NCBI RefSeq assembly: GCF_022343555.1
Contig: NZ_JAKQZH010000001.1
Span: 1,178,001-1,242,000 of the forward strand
Source: Marinobacter sp. C7
GTDB lineage: Bacteria; Pseudomonadota; Gammaproteobacteria; Pseudomonadales; Oleiphilaceae
Length of the DNA stretch: 64,000 bases
Reading direction: 5' to 3'
The notes beneath the pieces were generated by a model, which was not told the DNA's origin, ran no database searches, and saw only the letters and a list, made by a program, of their open reading frames with translations. Made by a program: the position numbers and the translations under genes. Numbering within the stretch: position 1 is the stretch's first letter; every line of letters begins with the position of its first letter. Below, in pieces: positions 43,619 to 52,579 of the stretch.

Positions 43619-44257
43619 ATGTCTGAGCCGTTACTACAGGCTGTCAATCTCCAGTGTGAACGGGACGAGCGGATACTGTTCCGCGACCTTTCCTTTTCCG
43701 TAATGCCCGGTACTGTGACCCGTGTCGAGGGGCCCAATGGCTCGGGCAAGACGACCCTCCTGCGCATCCTCGCCGGCCTCAACGACGCCTGGTCCGGCGA
43801 TCTTTACTGGTGTGGCCAGCCCAGGGCCGGGCAGCGGGAGAGTTTTTTGCGTAACATGCTCTACCTCGGTCACCGGCCCGGGATCAAGCCGCTGCTCACG
43901 CCCCTGGAAAACCTCCGGGCGCTGATGGCCGGTCGCCGGCCGGTATCCGATGAGGTTCTGTCCCGGGCGCTCGAGGGCACCGGGCTGGCGGGTTTCCAGA
44001 AGGTGCCCTGCCGTAACCTGTCGGCGGGCCAGCAGAGGCGAGTGGCGCTGGCTCGGCTGCTGGTTGCCGACGAGCCCCTCTGGCTCCTGGACGAGGTGTT
44101 CACGGCGATCGATTCCGATGGCGTCAAGGCGATCGAGGCACTCCTGCAGCAACGGGCGGCGGAAGGTGGCGCGGTGGTCGTCACGACCCACCATAACCTG
44201 CAGCTGCCCGGTATGCAGCGGATCGTGCTCGGGGGAGGGCAGGTCGATGACGAGTAA
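43619..44257 (+). CDS. ccmA: Heme exporter ATP-binding protein CcmA
   Basis: A 212-residue ABC ATPase of cytochrome c maturation System I. Walker A is GPNGSGKTT, the signature motif is NLSAGQQRRVALARLL, and Walker B is LWLLDEVFTAID. It powers release of heme-loaded CcmE with CcmB, CcmC and CcmD. The ATG at 43619 (MSEPLLQAVNLQC) is chosen by family alignment. The stop overlaps the ccmB start by 11 bases. Confidence 0.95.
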   Translation: MSEPLLQAVNLQCERDERILFRDLSFSVMPGTVTRVEGPNGSGKTTLLRILAGLNDAWSGDLYWCGQPRAGQRESFLRNMLYLGHRPGIKPLLTPLENLRALMAGRRPVSDEVLSRALEGTGLAGFQKVPCRNLSAGQQRRVALARLLVADEPLWLLDEVFTAIDSDGVKAIEALLQQRAAEGGAVVVTTHHNLQLPGMQRIVLGGGQVDDE

Positions 44258-44969
44258 CCCTGTCCGGGTGCAGCCGGTTAACGAGAGTATCGGCGTGGCC
44301 GCTGCCATGAAGGCAGTGTTCATGCGTGATATCAAGGTCGCTTTCCGGCAGCGCCAGGATCTCCTCAACCCTCTGTTGTTTTTTGTGATGGTGGTAACCC
44401 TGTTCCCACTCGGGGTTAGCCCGGAAGTGTCATTCCTGCGAGAGTCGGGTGCGGGTATCCTGTGGGTGGCAGCATTGTTGTCGGTATTGTTGTCCCTGGA
44501 TCACCTGTTCCGCCACGACTTTGATGACGGAACCCTGGAACAGCTGGTACTGCAGCCGCAGCCGCTGTTCCTGCTGGTGCTGGCCAAGACGCTTGCGCAC
44601 TGGATGCTCACCGGCCTGCCGCTGGTGATTCTGACGCCGGTTCTCGGGGTTATGGTGCATCAGCCGGGGAACTCTATCGGCATTCTGTGTCTAACGCTGC
44701 TGATCGGTACGCCTGTGCTGAGTCTGATCGGTTCCATCGGTGCGGCGTTGACACTGGGATTGCGATCGGCGGGCGTGCTCTTGTCCCTGCTGATCATTCC
44801 GCTGTACATTCCGGTGCTGATTTTCGGCACCGGCACAGTGGCTGCGGCTTCGGAAGGTGCCCCGGTGGGGGCTTACCTGGCACTGATGGGTGCATTCCTG
44901 GTGCTGGCACTGACGCTGGCTCCGTTTGCTTCGGCATCAGCGTTGAAAATCAGTATGTCCAATAGCTAA
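44247..44969 (+). CDS. ccmB: Heme exporter membrane protein CcmB
   Basis: A 240-residue inner-membrane protein with six hydrophobic segments. Typical CcmB stretches are FMRDIKVAFRQRQDLLNPLLFF and LDHLFRHDFDDGTLEQLVLQP. It is the permease partner of CcmA. Start overlaps ccmA by 11 bases, consistent with coupled translation. Confidence 0.94.
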   Translation: MTSNPVRVQPVNESIGVAAAMKAVFMRDIKVAFRQRQDLLNPLLFFVMVVTLFPLGVSPEVSFLRESGAGILWVAALLSVLLSLDHLFRHDFDDGTLEQLVLQPQPLFLLVLAKTLAHWMLTGLPLVILTPVLGVMVHQPGNSIGILCLTLLIGTPVLSLIGSIGAALTLGLRSAGVLLSLLIIPLYIPVLIFGTGTVAAASEGAPVGAYLALMGAFLVLALTLAPFASASALKISMSNS

Positions 44970-44990
44970 CGGGTTAACGGGTACCAATCG

Positions 44991-45734
44991 ATGTGGCAAT
45001 TTTTTCATAAGCTGGGCTCCCCAAAATGGTTCTACGGGATTGCGACCCGTCTGATGCCCTGGCTGCTGGTCGCAGGTGTGCTGCTGTTGCTGGCAGGCAT
45101 CGTCTGGGGGCTGGCCTTCGCTCCGAAGGACTATCTGCAAGGCAACAGCTACCGGATTATCTTTATTCACGTACCAACGGCGTTCCTGGCCCAGTCCGTG
45201 TACATCATGATGGCGGTGGCTGCCGTTGTTACCCTGGTCTGGCGCATGAAACTGGCAGATGTGTTCGTGAAGGCAGTCGCTCCCGTGGGACTGGTGCTGA
45301 CATTCCTGGCCCTGTTTACCGGCGCGGTCTGGGGCAAGCCCACTTGGGGCACCTGGTGGATCTGGGATGCCCGGCTGACGTCCATGTTGATCCTGCTGTT
45401 CCTCTATGGCGGGGTGATCGCCCTGGATCGGGCTATCAATGATGAAAAGTCTGCCGCCCGTGCCGTGGCCGTGCTGGTTCTCGTAGGCGTGGTCAATATT
45501 CCCATCATCAAATACTCGGTGGAATGGTGGAACACACTGCACCAGCCCGCCACCTTCAAACTGACAGAAAAGCCCTCCATGCCCGCGGAGATGTGGGTCC
45601 CGCTTCTGCTCGCAGTCCTCGGCCTGTACCTGATTTTCGGCTGGCTGGCCTGCCTCCGGATGCAGACGGAAATCCTCGTGCGCGAACAGCGAACCCGGTG
45701 GGTAAAAGATCTCGTGATGGCGGGGAGGTTCTGA
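44991..45734 (+). CDS. ccmC: Heme-handling protein CcmC
   Basis: A 247-residue membrane protein with six hydrophobic segments and the tryptophan-rich heme motif [18 protein letters not shown]. Two conserved histidines flank it (FIHVPTA and NTLHQPA). CcmC loads heme onto CcmE. The gene follows ccmB by 21 bases. Confidence 0.96.
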   Translation: MWQFFHKLGSPKWFYGIATRLMPWLLVAGVLLLLAGIVWGLAFAPKDYLQGNSYRIIFIHVPTAFLAQSVYIMMAVAAVVTLVWRMKLADVFVKAVAPVGLVLTFLALFTGAVWGKPTWGTWWIWDARLTSMLILLFLYGGVIALDRAINDEKSAARAVAVLVLVGVVNIPIIKYSVEWWNTLHQPATFKLTEKPSMPAEMWVPLLLAVLGLYLIFGWLACLRMQTEILVREQRTRWVKDLVMAGRF

Positions 45735-45737
45735 TCC

Positions 45738-45971
45738 ATGGCTTTTGATTCTTTCTCCGCTTTTATCGCCATGGAAGGCCATGGCCCCTATGTGTGGACC
45801 TGTTACGGCGTGTTTTTCGTATTGATGGTCGGGCTGATGGCCTGGTCGCGGCGTCGGCGCAGCGCAACGATGGCGGCCTGTCGCAGGAATTATGAACGGC
45901 AGGAGCGTGGCCAGCAGCGGGCAGCCCGGCCCGCGGCCACGTTCACCCGAGTTGAAGTTTCCCAGGACTGA
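45738..45971 (+). CDS. ccmD: Heme exporter small subunit CcmD
   Basis: A 77-residue protein with one membrane segment (about 18-37) followed by a very basic tail ([19 protein letters not shown]). CcmD stabilises CcmC-CcmE. The start lies 3 bases after the ccmC stop. Confidence 0.92.
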   Translation: MAFDSFSAFIAMEGHGPYVWTCYGVFFVLMVGLMAWSRRRRSATMAACRRNYERQERGQQRAARPAATFTRVEVSQD

Positions 45972-45985
45972 CAAGCAGGTTTCGC

Positions 45986-46456
45986 ATGAACCCGATCCGT
46001 AAAAAACGGCTGACCATTGTTCTCTTTCTCCTCGTTGGAATTGGTGTTGCGGTGGGGCTGACCACCTACGCCCTGCGCCAGAACATCAACCTGTTCTATG
46101 ATCCGTCGCAGATTGCCGCGGGTGAGGCCCCCGTTGATGTGCGGATCCGCGCGGGCGGAATGGTGGAGGAAGGCTCCGTGGTTCGTGATCCGGAAAGTCT
46201 GAAGGTTGTCTTCCGGGTCACCGATTTCAACGCCTCGGTGCCGGTGGAATATGTCGGTATCCTGCCGGACCTGTTTGCCGAGGGGCAGGGTGTGGTCGCC
46301 ATGGGCAAGATCAACGGTCGGGGCCGGTTCGTGGCGGACCAGGTGCTGGCAAAGCACGATGAGAATTACATGCCGCCGGAGGTGGCTGACGCCCTGGAGA
46401 AAGCCTCCAAGGGACAGAACAAGGCGGGCGAGACGGCCCAGCCAGAATCTTATTGA
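45986..46456 (+). CDS. ccmE: Heme chaperone CcmE
   Basis: A 156-residue periplasmic heme carrier with an N-terminal anchor (10-29). Heme is bound covalently at H124 in LAKHDENY, with Y128 as the ligand. It passes heme from CcmC to CcmF. Confidence 0.96.
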   Translation: MNPIRKKRLTIVLFLLVGIGVAVGLTTYALRQNINLFYDPSQIAAGEAPVDVRIRAGGMVEEGSVVRDPESLKVVFRVTDFNASVPVEYVGILPDLFAEGQGVVAMGKINGRGRFVADQVLAKHDENYMPPEVADALEKASKGQNKAGETAQPESY

Positions 46457-46487
46457 TCGAAACTCCCAGCCTGAATAGGGGATTCTG

Positions 46488-48491
46488 ATGTTTCCGGAAC
46501 TCGGACAGTTTGCACTGATTCTCGCGCTGTTGCTGGCAGTGCTCCTTTCCGTTGTCCCCCTGGTCGGCTCTGTGACCGGCCGGGACAACCTCCAGGCATT
46601 CGCCCGGCCGCTGGCCTCGGGCATGTTTGTGTTTATTGCACTGGCCTTTGGTCTGCTCACGCACGCCTTCCTTACCGACGATTTTTCCGTCGCCTACGTG
46701 GCCAATAACAGCAATAGCATGCTGCCCTGGTTCTACAAGTTCAGCGCGGTCTGGGGCGGGCACGAGGGCTCGTTGCTGCTGTGGATTCTGATGCTGACGG
46801 GCTGGACCCTGGCGGTGGCAATTTTCAGCCGCCGACTGCCTTCGGTCATGATTTCCCAGGTGCTGTCGGTGCTGGGTATGGTCAGTGTCGGCTTCCTCTT
46901 GTTCATCATCGTGACCTCCAACCCCTTCGACCGGCTGCTCCCGAATGTGCCCGCCGATGGTGCCGACCTCAATCCGCTGCTTCAGGACATCGGTCTGATC
47001 ATGCATCCTCCGATGCTATACATGGGATACGTCGGTTTCTCCGTGGCATTTGCTTTTGCCATCGCTGCCCTGATCAATGGCCGCCTCGATGCCGCTTGGG
47101 CGCGCTGGTCGAGGCCCTGGACCACGGTGGCGTGGGCGTTCCTGTCCATCGGCATCGCCCTGGGTAGCTGGTGGGCCTATTATGAGCTCGGTTGGGGCGG
47201 CTGGTGGTTCTGGGATCCGGTGGAGAATGCGTCACTGCTCCCATGGTTGTCCGGCACGGCACTGATGCACTCGCTGGCAGTCACCGAGAAGCGGGGTGTG
47301 TTCAAGAGCTGGACCGTACTGCTGGCCATCGTCACCTTTGCCCTGAGTCTGCTTGGTACCTTCCTGGTGCGTTCCGGCGTACTGACTTCCGTGCACGCCT
47401 TCGCTTCGGATCCGGAGCGGGGCAAGTTCCTGCTGATGCTGCTCGCCGTCACCATGATTGCCAGTCTGGCGCTGTATGCGTTCCGGGCTCCCGTGGTGCA
47501 CGTCCGCGCCCGTTACGGTTCATTGTCCCGGGAGATCTTCCTGCTGCTGAATAACGTGCTGCTGGTGTCGGCGACCTTGCTGGTGGCGATCGGCACCCTG
47601 TATCCGCTGGTGCTGGATTATCTGGAGCTGGGCAAGCTCTCCATTGGCGAGCCGTTCTTCAACCTGACCTTCAGCCCGTTGGCCGTCGCCGCCGGTCTGT
47701 TGCTTGGCGCCGGTATCTTCTCCCGCTGGAAGAAGACCGATGGTGGCTGGCTCGGCCGCAAGCTGCTTTGGCCCCTGGCTGTCAGCGTGGTCGCCAGCAC
47801 GGTCGTGATGATCGGCTACGGTGGTTTCAGGCCCTGGGCCTTTGCCGGGGTGTTTACGGCCATGTGGGTTACTGTCGCCACCCTGTGGGACCTGTGGGAC
47901 AAGTCAGCTTCCCGCAAGGGCCGCCTGCACGGATTGAAGCGCCAGTCCCGGAGCTACTGGGGCATGGTGCTCGGTCACCTCGGGCTCGCCATGGTCATGG
48001 CGGGCGCCACGGTGGTGTCCAACTACGGCATCGAACGGGATGTCCGTATGACCCCTGGTGACGTTGCTACCGTGGGTGACTACCAGTTCGTGTTCACCGA
48101 CATCGGTGAGCGTCGTGGCCAGAACTTCACCGCGCAGTATGGGGGCTTTGACGTGATGCTCGACGGCGAGAAGGTCGCCGAACTGCATCCGGAAAAGCGT
48201 CAGTACAGTGTCGGCATGAGTGTGATGACCGAGGCGGATATTGATGCCGGCCTCTTCCGGGATATCTTCGTGGCGATCGGTGAGCGTATTTCCGATGATG
48301 CCTGGGCCATTCGCCTTCAGTACAAGCCCCTGGTCCGCTGGCTGTGGCTCGGTGCCCTGGTGATGGCGATCGGCGGTTTCCTCGCCATATCCGACAAGCG
48401 TTACCGCATCCGGGATCGCGCAGATGAGCGGGTTCCCGGCAATGCAGCTCCCGCAGGGCCTGTGAAAGTTGAAGCGGAGGCTCTGTCATGA
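46488..48491 (+). CDS. ccmF: Cytochrome c heme lyase CcmF
   Basis: A 667-residue membrane protein with about 14-15 hydrophobic segments. The heme-handling motif GWGGWWFWDPVENAS is intact. CcmF joins heme to the apocytochrome with CcmH and CcmI. The last bases overlap the ccmG ATG by 4. Confidence 0.96.
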   Translation: MFPELGQFALILALLLAVLLSVVPLVGSVTGRDNLQAFARPLASGMFVFIALAFGLLTHAFLTDDFSVAYVANNSNSMLPWFYKFSAVWGGHEGSLLLWILMLTGWTLAVAIFSRRLPSVMISQVLSVLGMVSVGFLLFIIVTSNPFDRLLPNVPADGADLNPLLQDIGLIMHPPMLYMGYVGFSVAFAFAIAALINGRLDAAWARWSRPWTTVAWAFLSIGIALGSWWAYYELGWGGWWFWDPVENASLLPWLSGTALMHSLAVTEKRGVFKSWTVLLAIVTFALSLLGTFLVRSGVLTSVHAFASDPERGKFLLMLLAVTMIASLALYAFRAPVVHVRARYGSLSREIFLLLNNVLLVSATLLVAIGTLYPLVLDYLELGKLSIGEPFFNLTFSPLAVAAGLLLGAGIFSRWKKTDGGWLGRKLLWPLAVSVVASTVVMIGYGGFRPWAFAGVFTAMWVTVATLWDLWDKSASRKGRLHGLKRQSRSYWGMVLGHLGLAMVMAGATVVSNYGIERDVRMTPGDVATVGDYQFVFTDIGERRGQNFTAQYGGFDVMLDGEKVAELHPEKRQYSVGMSVMTEADIDAGLFRDIFVAIGERISDDAWAIRLQYKPLVRWLWLGALVMAIGGFLAISDKRYRIRDRADERVPGNAAPAGPVKVEAEALS

Positions 48492-49024
48492 AGCGGTTCC
48501 TGTTGTTCCTGCCCTTGCTGGTGGCTGTGGTCCTGGGTGTCGTGCTGTTTGCCGGAATCGGCAAGGACCCGACCAAACTGGAATCGGCCCTGATCGGCAA
48601 GACGGTGCCCGAGTTTACCCTGGCGGACCTGCACAATCCCGGGGCTACGCTGGACCGCAGTCTGTTCCGTGGGGAGGTGTCCCTGCTCAATGTCTGGGGG
48701 ACCTGGTGTCCGTCCTGCCGGGATGAACACGATGATCTGATGTGGCTGGCGGAGGAAAAGGGCGTGCCCATCTTCGGCCTGAACTACAAGGACAAGCGCG
48801 AGGATGCCCTGGTCTGGCTGGATCGCCTGGGCGACCCTTACCGGGCGACCATCTATGATCCGAAAGGCACGCTGGGCTTTGATCTCGGAGTATATGGAGC
48901 ACCGGAAACCTTCGTGATTGATGCCGACGGAGTGGTTCGTTATCGGCATGTTGGTGTGATCAATCCCAAGGTCTGGGAAGAAACCCTGTTGCCGGTGATC
49001 CGGGAAGCGCGGGGTAACAGCTGA
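48488..49024 (+). CDS. ccmG: Thiol-disulfide oxidoreductase CcmG (DsbE)
   Basis: A 178-residue periplasmic thioredoxin-fold protein anchored at residues 5-23. The active site is CPSC (74-77) in WGTWCPSC. It reduces apocytochrome cysteines. The stop overlaps the ccmH ATG. Confidence 0.96.
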   Translation: MKRFLLFLPLLVAVVLGVVLFAGIGKDPTKLESALIGKTVPEFTLADLHNPGATLDRSLFRGEVSLLNVWGTWCPSCRDEHDDLMWLAEEKGVPIFGLNYKDKREDALVWLDRLGDPYRATIYDPKGTLGFDLGVYGAPETFVIDADGVVRYRHVGVINPKVWEETLLPVIREARGNS

Positions 49025-49503
49025 TGACTCGTATTGTGCTGGCAACCCTGCTGGCCCTGTTCGCGGGCCTCAGCCAGGCGGAAGTGGCGGACGTCTACGA
49101 CTTTGACAGTCGCGAGCAGGAGCTGCGTTACCAGAACCTGATCTCCGAGCTGCGTTGTCCCAAGTGTCAGAATCAGAACATTGCCGATTCCAATGCCCCG
49201 ATTTCGGAGGACATGCGGAACGAGGTATATCGGATGATGCAGGCCGGGGCCAGTAATGAGGAGATCGTGGATGCACTGGTGGCCCGTTTCGGGGAATTCG
49301 TCCGGTACAAGCCGGAGCTGGACAGCCGGACCTTCCTGCTGTGGGCGACACCGGCCATTGCTGTCCTTGGCGGCTTGCTGGTAGTGGCCGGCGTGGTCAT
49401 CCGCGCCCGGCGTAGCGAGCGGCAGGCCCAGGGTCTGAGCCCTGAGGAACGTGCCCGTGCAGAACGGATCCTGGCGGGTCAGAACAAGACCAGTGACCGC
49501 TGA
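49024..49503 (+). CDS. ccmH: Cytochrome c maturation protein CcmH
   Basis: A 159-residue protein with a signal peptide, the redox pair LRCPKCQNQN (C45, C48) and one membrane segment (about 107-127). It keeps apocytochrome c reduced for heme ligation. Confidence 0.95.
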   Translation: MTRIVLATLLALFAGLSQAEVADVYDFDSREQELRYQNLISELRCPKCQNQNIADSNAPISEDMRNEVYRMMQAGASNEEIVDALVARFGEFVRYKPELDSRTFLLWATPAIAVLGGLLVVAGVVIRARRSERQAQGLSPEERARAERILAGQNKTSDR

Positions 49504-49554
49504 GCAAAGGCCTGAACCGAGCGAACCCATTTCCAACGCAGTGAAGACAACTCC

Positions 49555-50820
49555 ATGACCGATACTTTCTGGATTGCCGCGACGGTACTGATCATTGTCG
49601 CCCTGGCTTTCGTTTTCTTTCCGGTATTGTTCCAACGTTCCGGGACCCGTGCCCGTGCGGACATCCGTAACCAGAACCTGATGGCTTACCGAAGCCGGAT
49701 GAAGGAACTGGATGACGAGTTCGAGGCCGGTATTCTTGATGAAGACAACTACCGGCAGCTCAAAGAGGAGCTGGCGGGTTCCATGCTCGACGATGTGCCC
49801 GAGTCGGAACAGCCCCGTGTTGCGATGCCCGGGCGCAAGAGTGCGATTGCGGTGGCACTGGTCTCGATTCTGGTCTTGCCCGGTGCCGCTTACCTGCTGT
49901 ACCAGGAATGGGGCGCCATGGACCGGGTTGAACAATACATTGCCATGCAACAGATGCAGCAGACCGATTCAGGCCGCCAGGCACAGATGGCTGAGCTGGT
50001 GACGCAGTTGCGGGCCCGGCTGGAGTCGGCGCCGGATAACCCTGAGGGCTGGGCCATGCTGGGGCAGAGTTATATGCGCCTGGAACAGTATCAGGAGGCA
50101 GCTTGGGCATTTCGTCAGCTGGCAAAGGTGGCAGGCAGCGAGAATGCAGAAGCGGTGGCTCTGGGCCTGTCCGCCCAGGCCCTGTTCTTTGACAGCCAGG
50201 GTGCCATGACCGAGGCGGTTACCGAGGCGATCGACAAGGCGCGGGCCCTGAATCCGGATGAAGTCAACGCCCTGGGGCTGCTCGGTATCAATGCCTTCAG
50301 TCAGCAGAAGTATCGGGACGCCATCGAATACTGGGAGCGGATTGTGACCGTGGCGCCGGACCATCCCCAGATCGCATCGATTCAGGGTGGCATCAGCGAG
50401 GCCTATCGCCGGTTGGGCGAAACACCGCCTGAAGTGGCTGCACCTGCCGGTGCGGGAGGCCCTGGTGTTACCGTTGAAGTGTCCCTGGCGGATGCGTTCC
50501 GGGGGCAGGTGCCGGCCGATACCACCTTGTTCGTGTTTGCCCGCGAAGCCGGCAATCCTGATGGTCCGCCCCTTGCCGTGGCTCGCCTGACGGCCGGCGA
50601 CCTGCCGACCACGCTGCGTCTGGACGATGGTGACTCCATGTCACCGCAGATGAAGATCTCGGGTGTCGGCGAGGTGCTGGTCACCGCACGGCTGAGCCGT
50701 TCCGGTAGCGTTGCCGCCAAAGCTGGTGACTGGCAGGGCAGTGTTGATGAGCCCGTGGCTGTATCCGGAGAAAACGGTGATCCGGTCCCGCTCGTTATTG
50801 ACCAGCAACTGACCAACTGA
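49555..50820 (+). CDS. ccmI: Cytochrome c maturation chaperone CcmI (TPR)
   Basis: A 421-residue apocytochrome chaperone with two membrane segments (about 4-22 and 94-114), a TPR region (about 140-280: GWAMLGQSYMRLEQYQEAAWAF, NALGLLGINAFSQQKYRDAI) and a C-terminal beta-rich domain (VTVEVSLADAFRGQVPADTTLFVFAREA). It is the last gene of the ccmABCDEFGHI operon. Its end converges with batD, only 19 bases apart. Confidence 0.93.
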   Translation: MTDTFWIAATVLIIVALAFVFFPVLFQRSGTRARADIRNQNLMAYRSRMKELDDEFEAGILDEDNYRQLKEELAGSMLDDVPESEQPRVAMPGRKSAIAVALVSILVLPGAAYLLYQEWGAMDRVEQYIAMQQMQQTDSGRQAQMAELVTQLRARLESAPDNPEGWAMLGQSYMRLEQYQEAAWAFRQLAKVAGSENAEAVALGLSAQALFFDSQGAMTEAVTEAIDKARALNPDEVNALGLLGINAFSQQKYRDAIEYWERIVTVAPDHPQIASIQGGISEAYRRLGETPPEVAAPAGAGGPGVTVEVSLADAFRGQVPADTTLFVFAREAGNPDGPPLAVARLTAGDLPTTLRLDDGDSMSPQMKISGVGEVLVTARLSRSGSVAAKAGDWQGSVDEPVAVSGENGDPVPLVIDQQLTN

Positions 50821-50839
50821 TCCGAACAGATGGCGCCGG

Positions 50840-52579
50840 TCAGGCGGACAGATTGCCTGGATAAAGAGGGCGTAAGCCCTCCCGGTCGCCGGATCGTGGT
50901 TTGTTGCGGCGTATCTGCTCCAGCACCCTGACCAGCGCCTGTCGGTCTGTCGTTCCCGGTTTGCCGTTCCGCTCCGCCGCAAAAAGGTCCGCCTGCAGGC
51001 GTTCAAGTTCCGTCTTCAGCGTTTCATCTCCAAGAAAGTCCACGACATCCCCGGCGCTGTGAAAGTGCTGGTCCGGATAACGGTGCTGCATCCACCGAAT
51101 GAGCTGGCGGGGTGTTTCTCCCGATCCCTTCCGCGCGGCAATGACAAGCTCATCAAACAGGGCGCGCTCTTTGATCTCACCATGCTGCCGTGCGGCCGGT
51201 TTCCGGGTCTTTCGGGTACGTTTTCCGGACCACCACCAGCCGGCAAGTGTGAGTCCCCAGGCAATGGCGAGACCCAGGCTGACCCAGGGCCAGACCGAGC
51301 CGGTTGTTTCCGGGGCCTTGTCGGTCAGGGGGCCGGAGGCACCGGCGTTGGTGGAGGTGGCGTTCTCCGGAGGTTCGGTGGAGGGTGGCTCCGAGGCTGC
51401 ACCGGTGTTTCGAACCGACAGGGTCCGGGCGGGAATGACCGCGACCTGCTGGCGGTCGGTGTCGGTATCCCACCAGGTGACCCGGATTTCCGGCAGGGTC
51501 ATTTCGCCGGCCTGCACGGGTACCAGCGCGACGGTCTGTTCCAGGGAGGAGGTCAAGCCGTCGGGTGTCACCCGGGTGGATCTTTCCGGCTGGTCGGGAT
51601 AGGCGCGGATTCCCTCGGGCGTGTTACCGGGCAGGGGCGGCAGCGCTTCCGAGGGCAAATCAAGAGCCTTGAGCGTGATTCGCCGGGTGAGATTTTCGCC
51701 CATATCCACCTCCAGCGAGGGAGGGAGGCCGCTCTCTTCCAGGGAAAGGTCACTGGCGGGGAGCCAGGTGTCCCCCGTGTACCCGGCAGGAACCTCTTTC
51801 ACCGGTACTGCAAAAAACTCCTCGCTGTCCCGCAGGAACCGCAACTTGCCTTCCTGGGTTCTTGCCTGCCCCTCGAACCGAATGGGCGGTAGGTCAAGCT
51901 CTCCGGTCTTCTGCGGGAACACCGCATAACGCCGTTCCACGACCCGGTAGCGCACGCCGTCCCGGTAGCGGGTATATTCCTGCTGTTTACCCAGGCTCTC
52001 GATAATGGCATCCGGATGTTGCGGTTCGGACAGCTCCCCGCGGATGAGGTTTCCGGTGAAGAACAGGCGAACGGTCAGGGTCAGCTGTTCCTGAACATAG
52101 ACCTCCGCCTTGTCGGCCGACAGCTCGACAAAACTGTCCCTTACTTGCGGGCCCTGATCCGGTGCGGTGCCTGACAGAACTTCGATCGTTACGGGCTCGG
52201 ACGTGGTATCCCGGAAGGTGAGTTCGGGAATGGTCAGTTTGCCGGTTCGGGTGGGAGCCAGCTGGTAGGTCCAGGTGATCTCTCCGATCATCTGGCTGTT
52301 AACCGTACGGATACTGTATTGCTGGTTACGGGCGAGTATCTCGAAGTCCGGTTCGACCTTTTCGATGTCCGGCGCGGGTAGCTGGGAGAGATCGAACTCG
52401 AAGAGGTTGCTCAGGTTGATGTCCAGCTCCATCGTACCCTTTACCGTAACCGTCAGGACTTCGCCCTCATACAGCTGCTTGCGGTCCGGCTCCACGGACA
52501 GCTCTCCGGCGGCGGCCGGGAAGGTCGCGGCCAGCAGAAGCCATAATCCGGTCAGCGGTGCCAATATCCGTTTTACCAT
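50840..52579 (-). CDS. batD: BatD-like protein
   Basis: A 579-residue envelope protein: signal peptide (MVKRILAPLTGLWLLLAATF), several beta-sandwich repeats (ELSVEPDRKQLYEGEVLTVTVK, FVELSADKAEVYVQEQLTLTVRL), one membrane segment (near 445-465) and a cytoplasmic tail. It fits the BatD/oxygen-tolerance family. The start overlaps the upstream VWA gene by 7 bases (ATGGTAA). It is the last gene of the moxR-type operon. Confidence 0.88.
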   Translation of the reverse strand: MVKRILAPLTGLWLLLAATFPAAAGELSVEPDRKQLYEGEVLTVTVKGTMELDINLSNLFEFDLSQLPAPDIEKVEPDFEILARNQQYSIRTVNSQMIGEITWTYQLAPTRTGKLTIPELTFRDTTSEPVTIEVLSGTAPDQGPQVRDSFVELSADKAEVYVQEQLTLTVRLFFTGNLIRGELSEPQHPDAIIESLGKQQEYTRYRDGVRYRVVERRYAVFPQKTGELDLPPIRFEGQARTQEGKLRFLRDSEEFFAVPVKEVPAGYTGDTWLPASDLSLEESGLPPSLEVDMGENLTRRITLKALDLPSEALPPLPGNTPEGIRAYPDQPERSTRVTPDGLTSSLEQTVALVPVQAGEMTLPEIRVTWWDTDTDRQQVAVIPARTLSVRNTGAASEPPSTEPPENATSTNAGASGPLTDKAPETTGSVWPWVSLGLAIAWGLTLAGWWWSGKRTRKTRKPAARQHGEIKERALFDELVIAARKGSGETPRQLIRWMQHRYPDQHFHSAGDVVDFLGDETLKTELERLQADLFAAERNGKPGTTDRQALVRVLEQIRRNKPRSGDREGLRPLYPGNLSA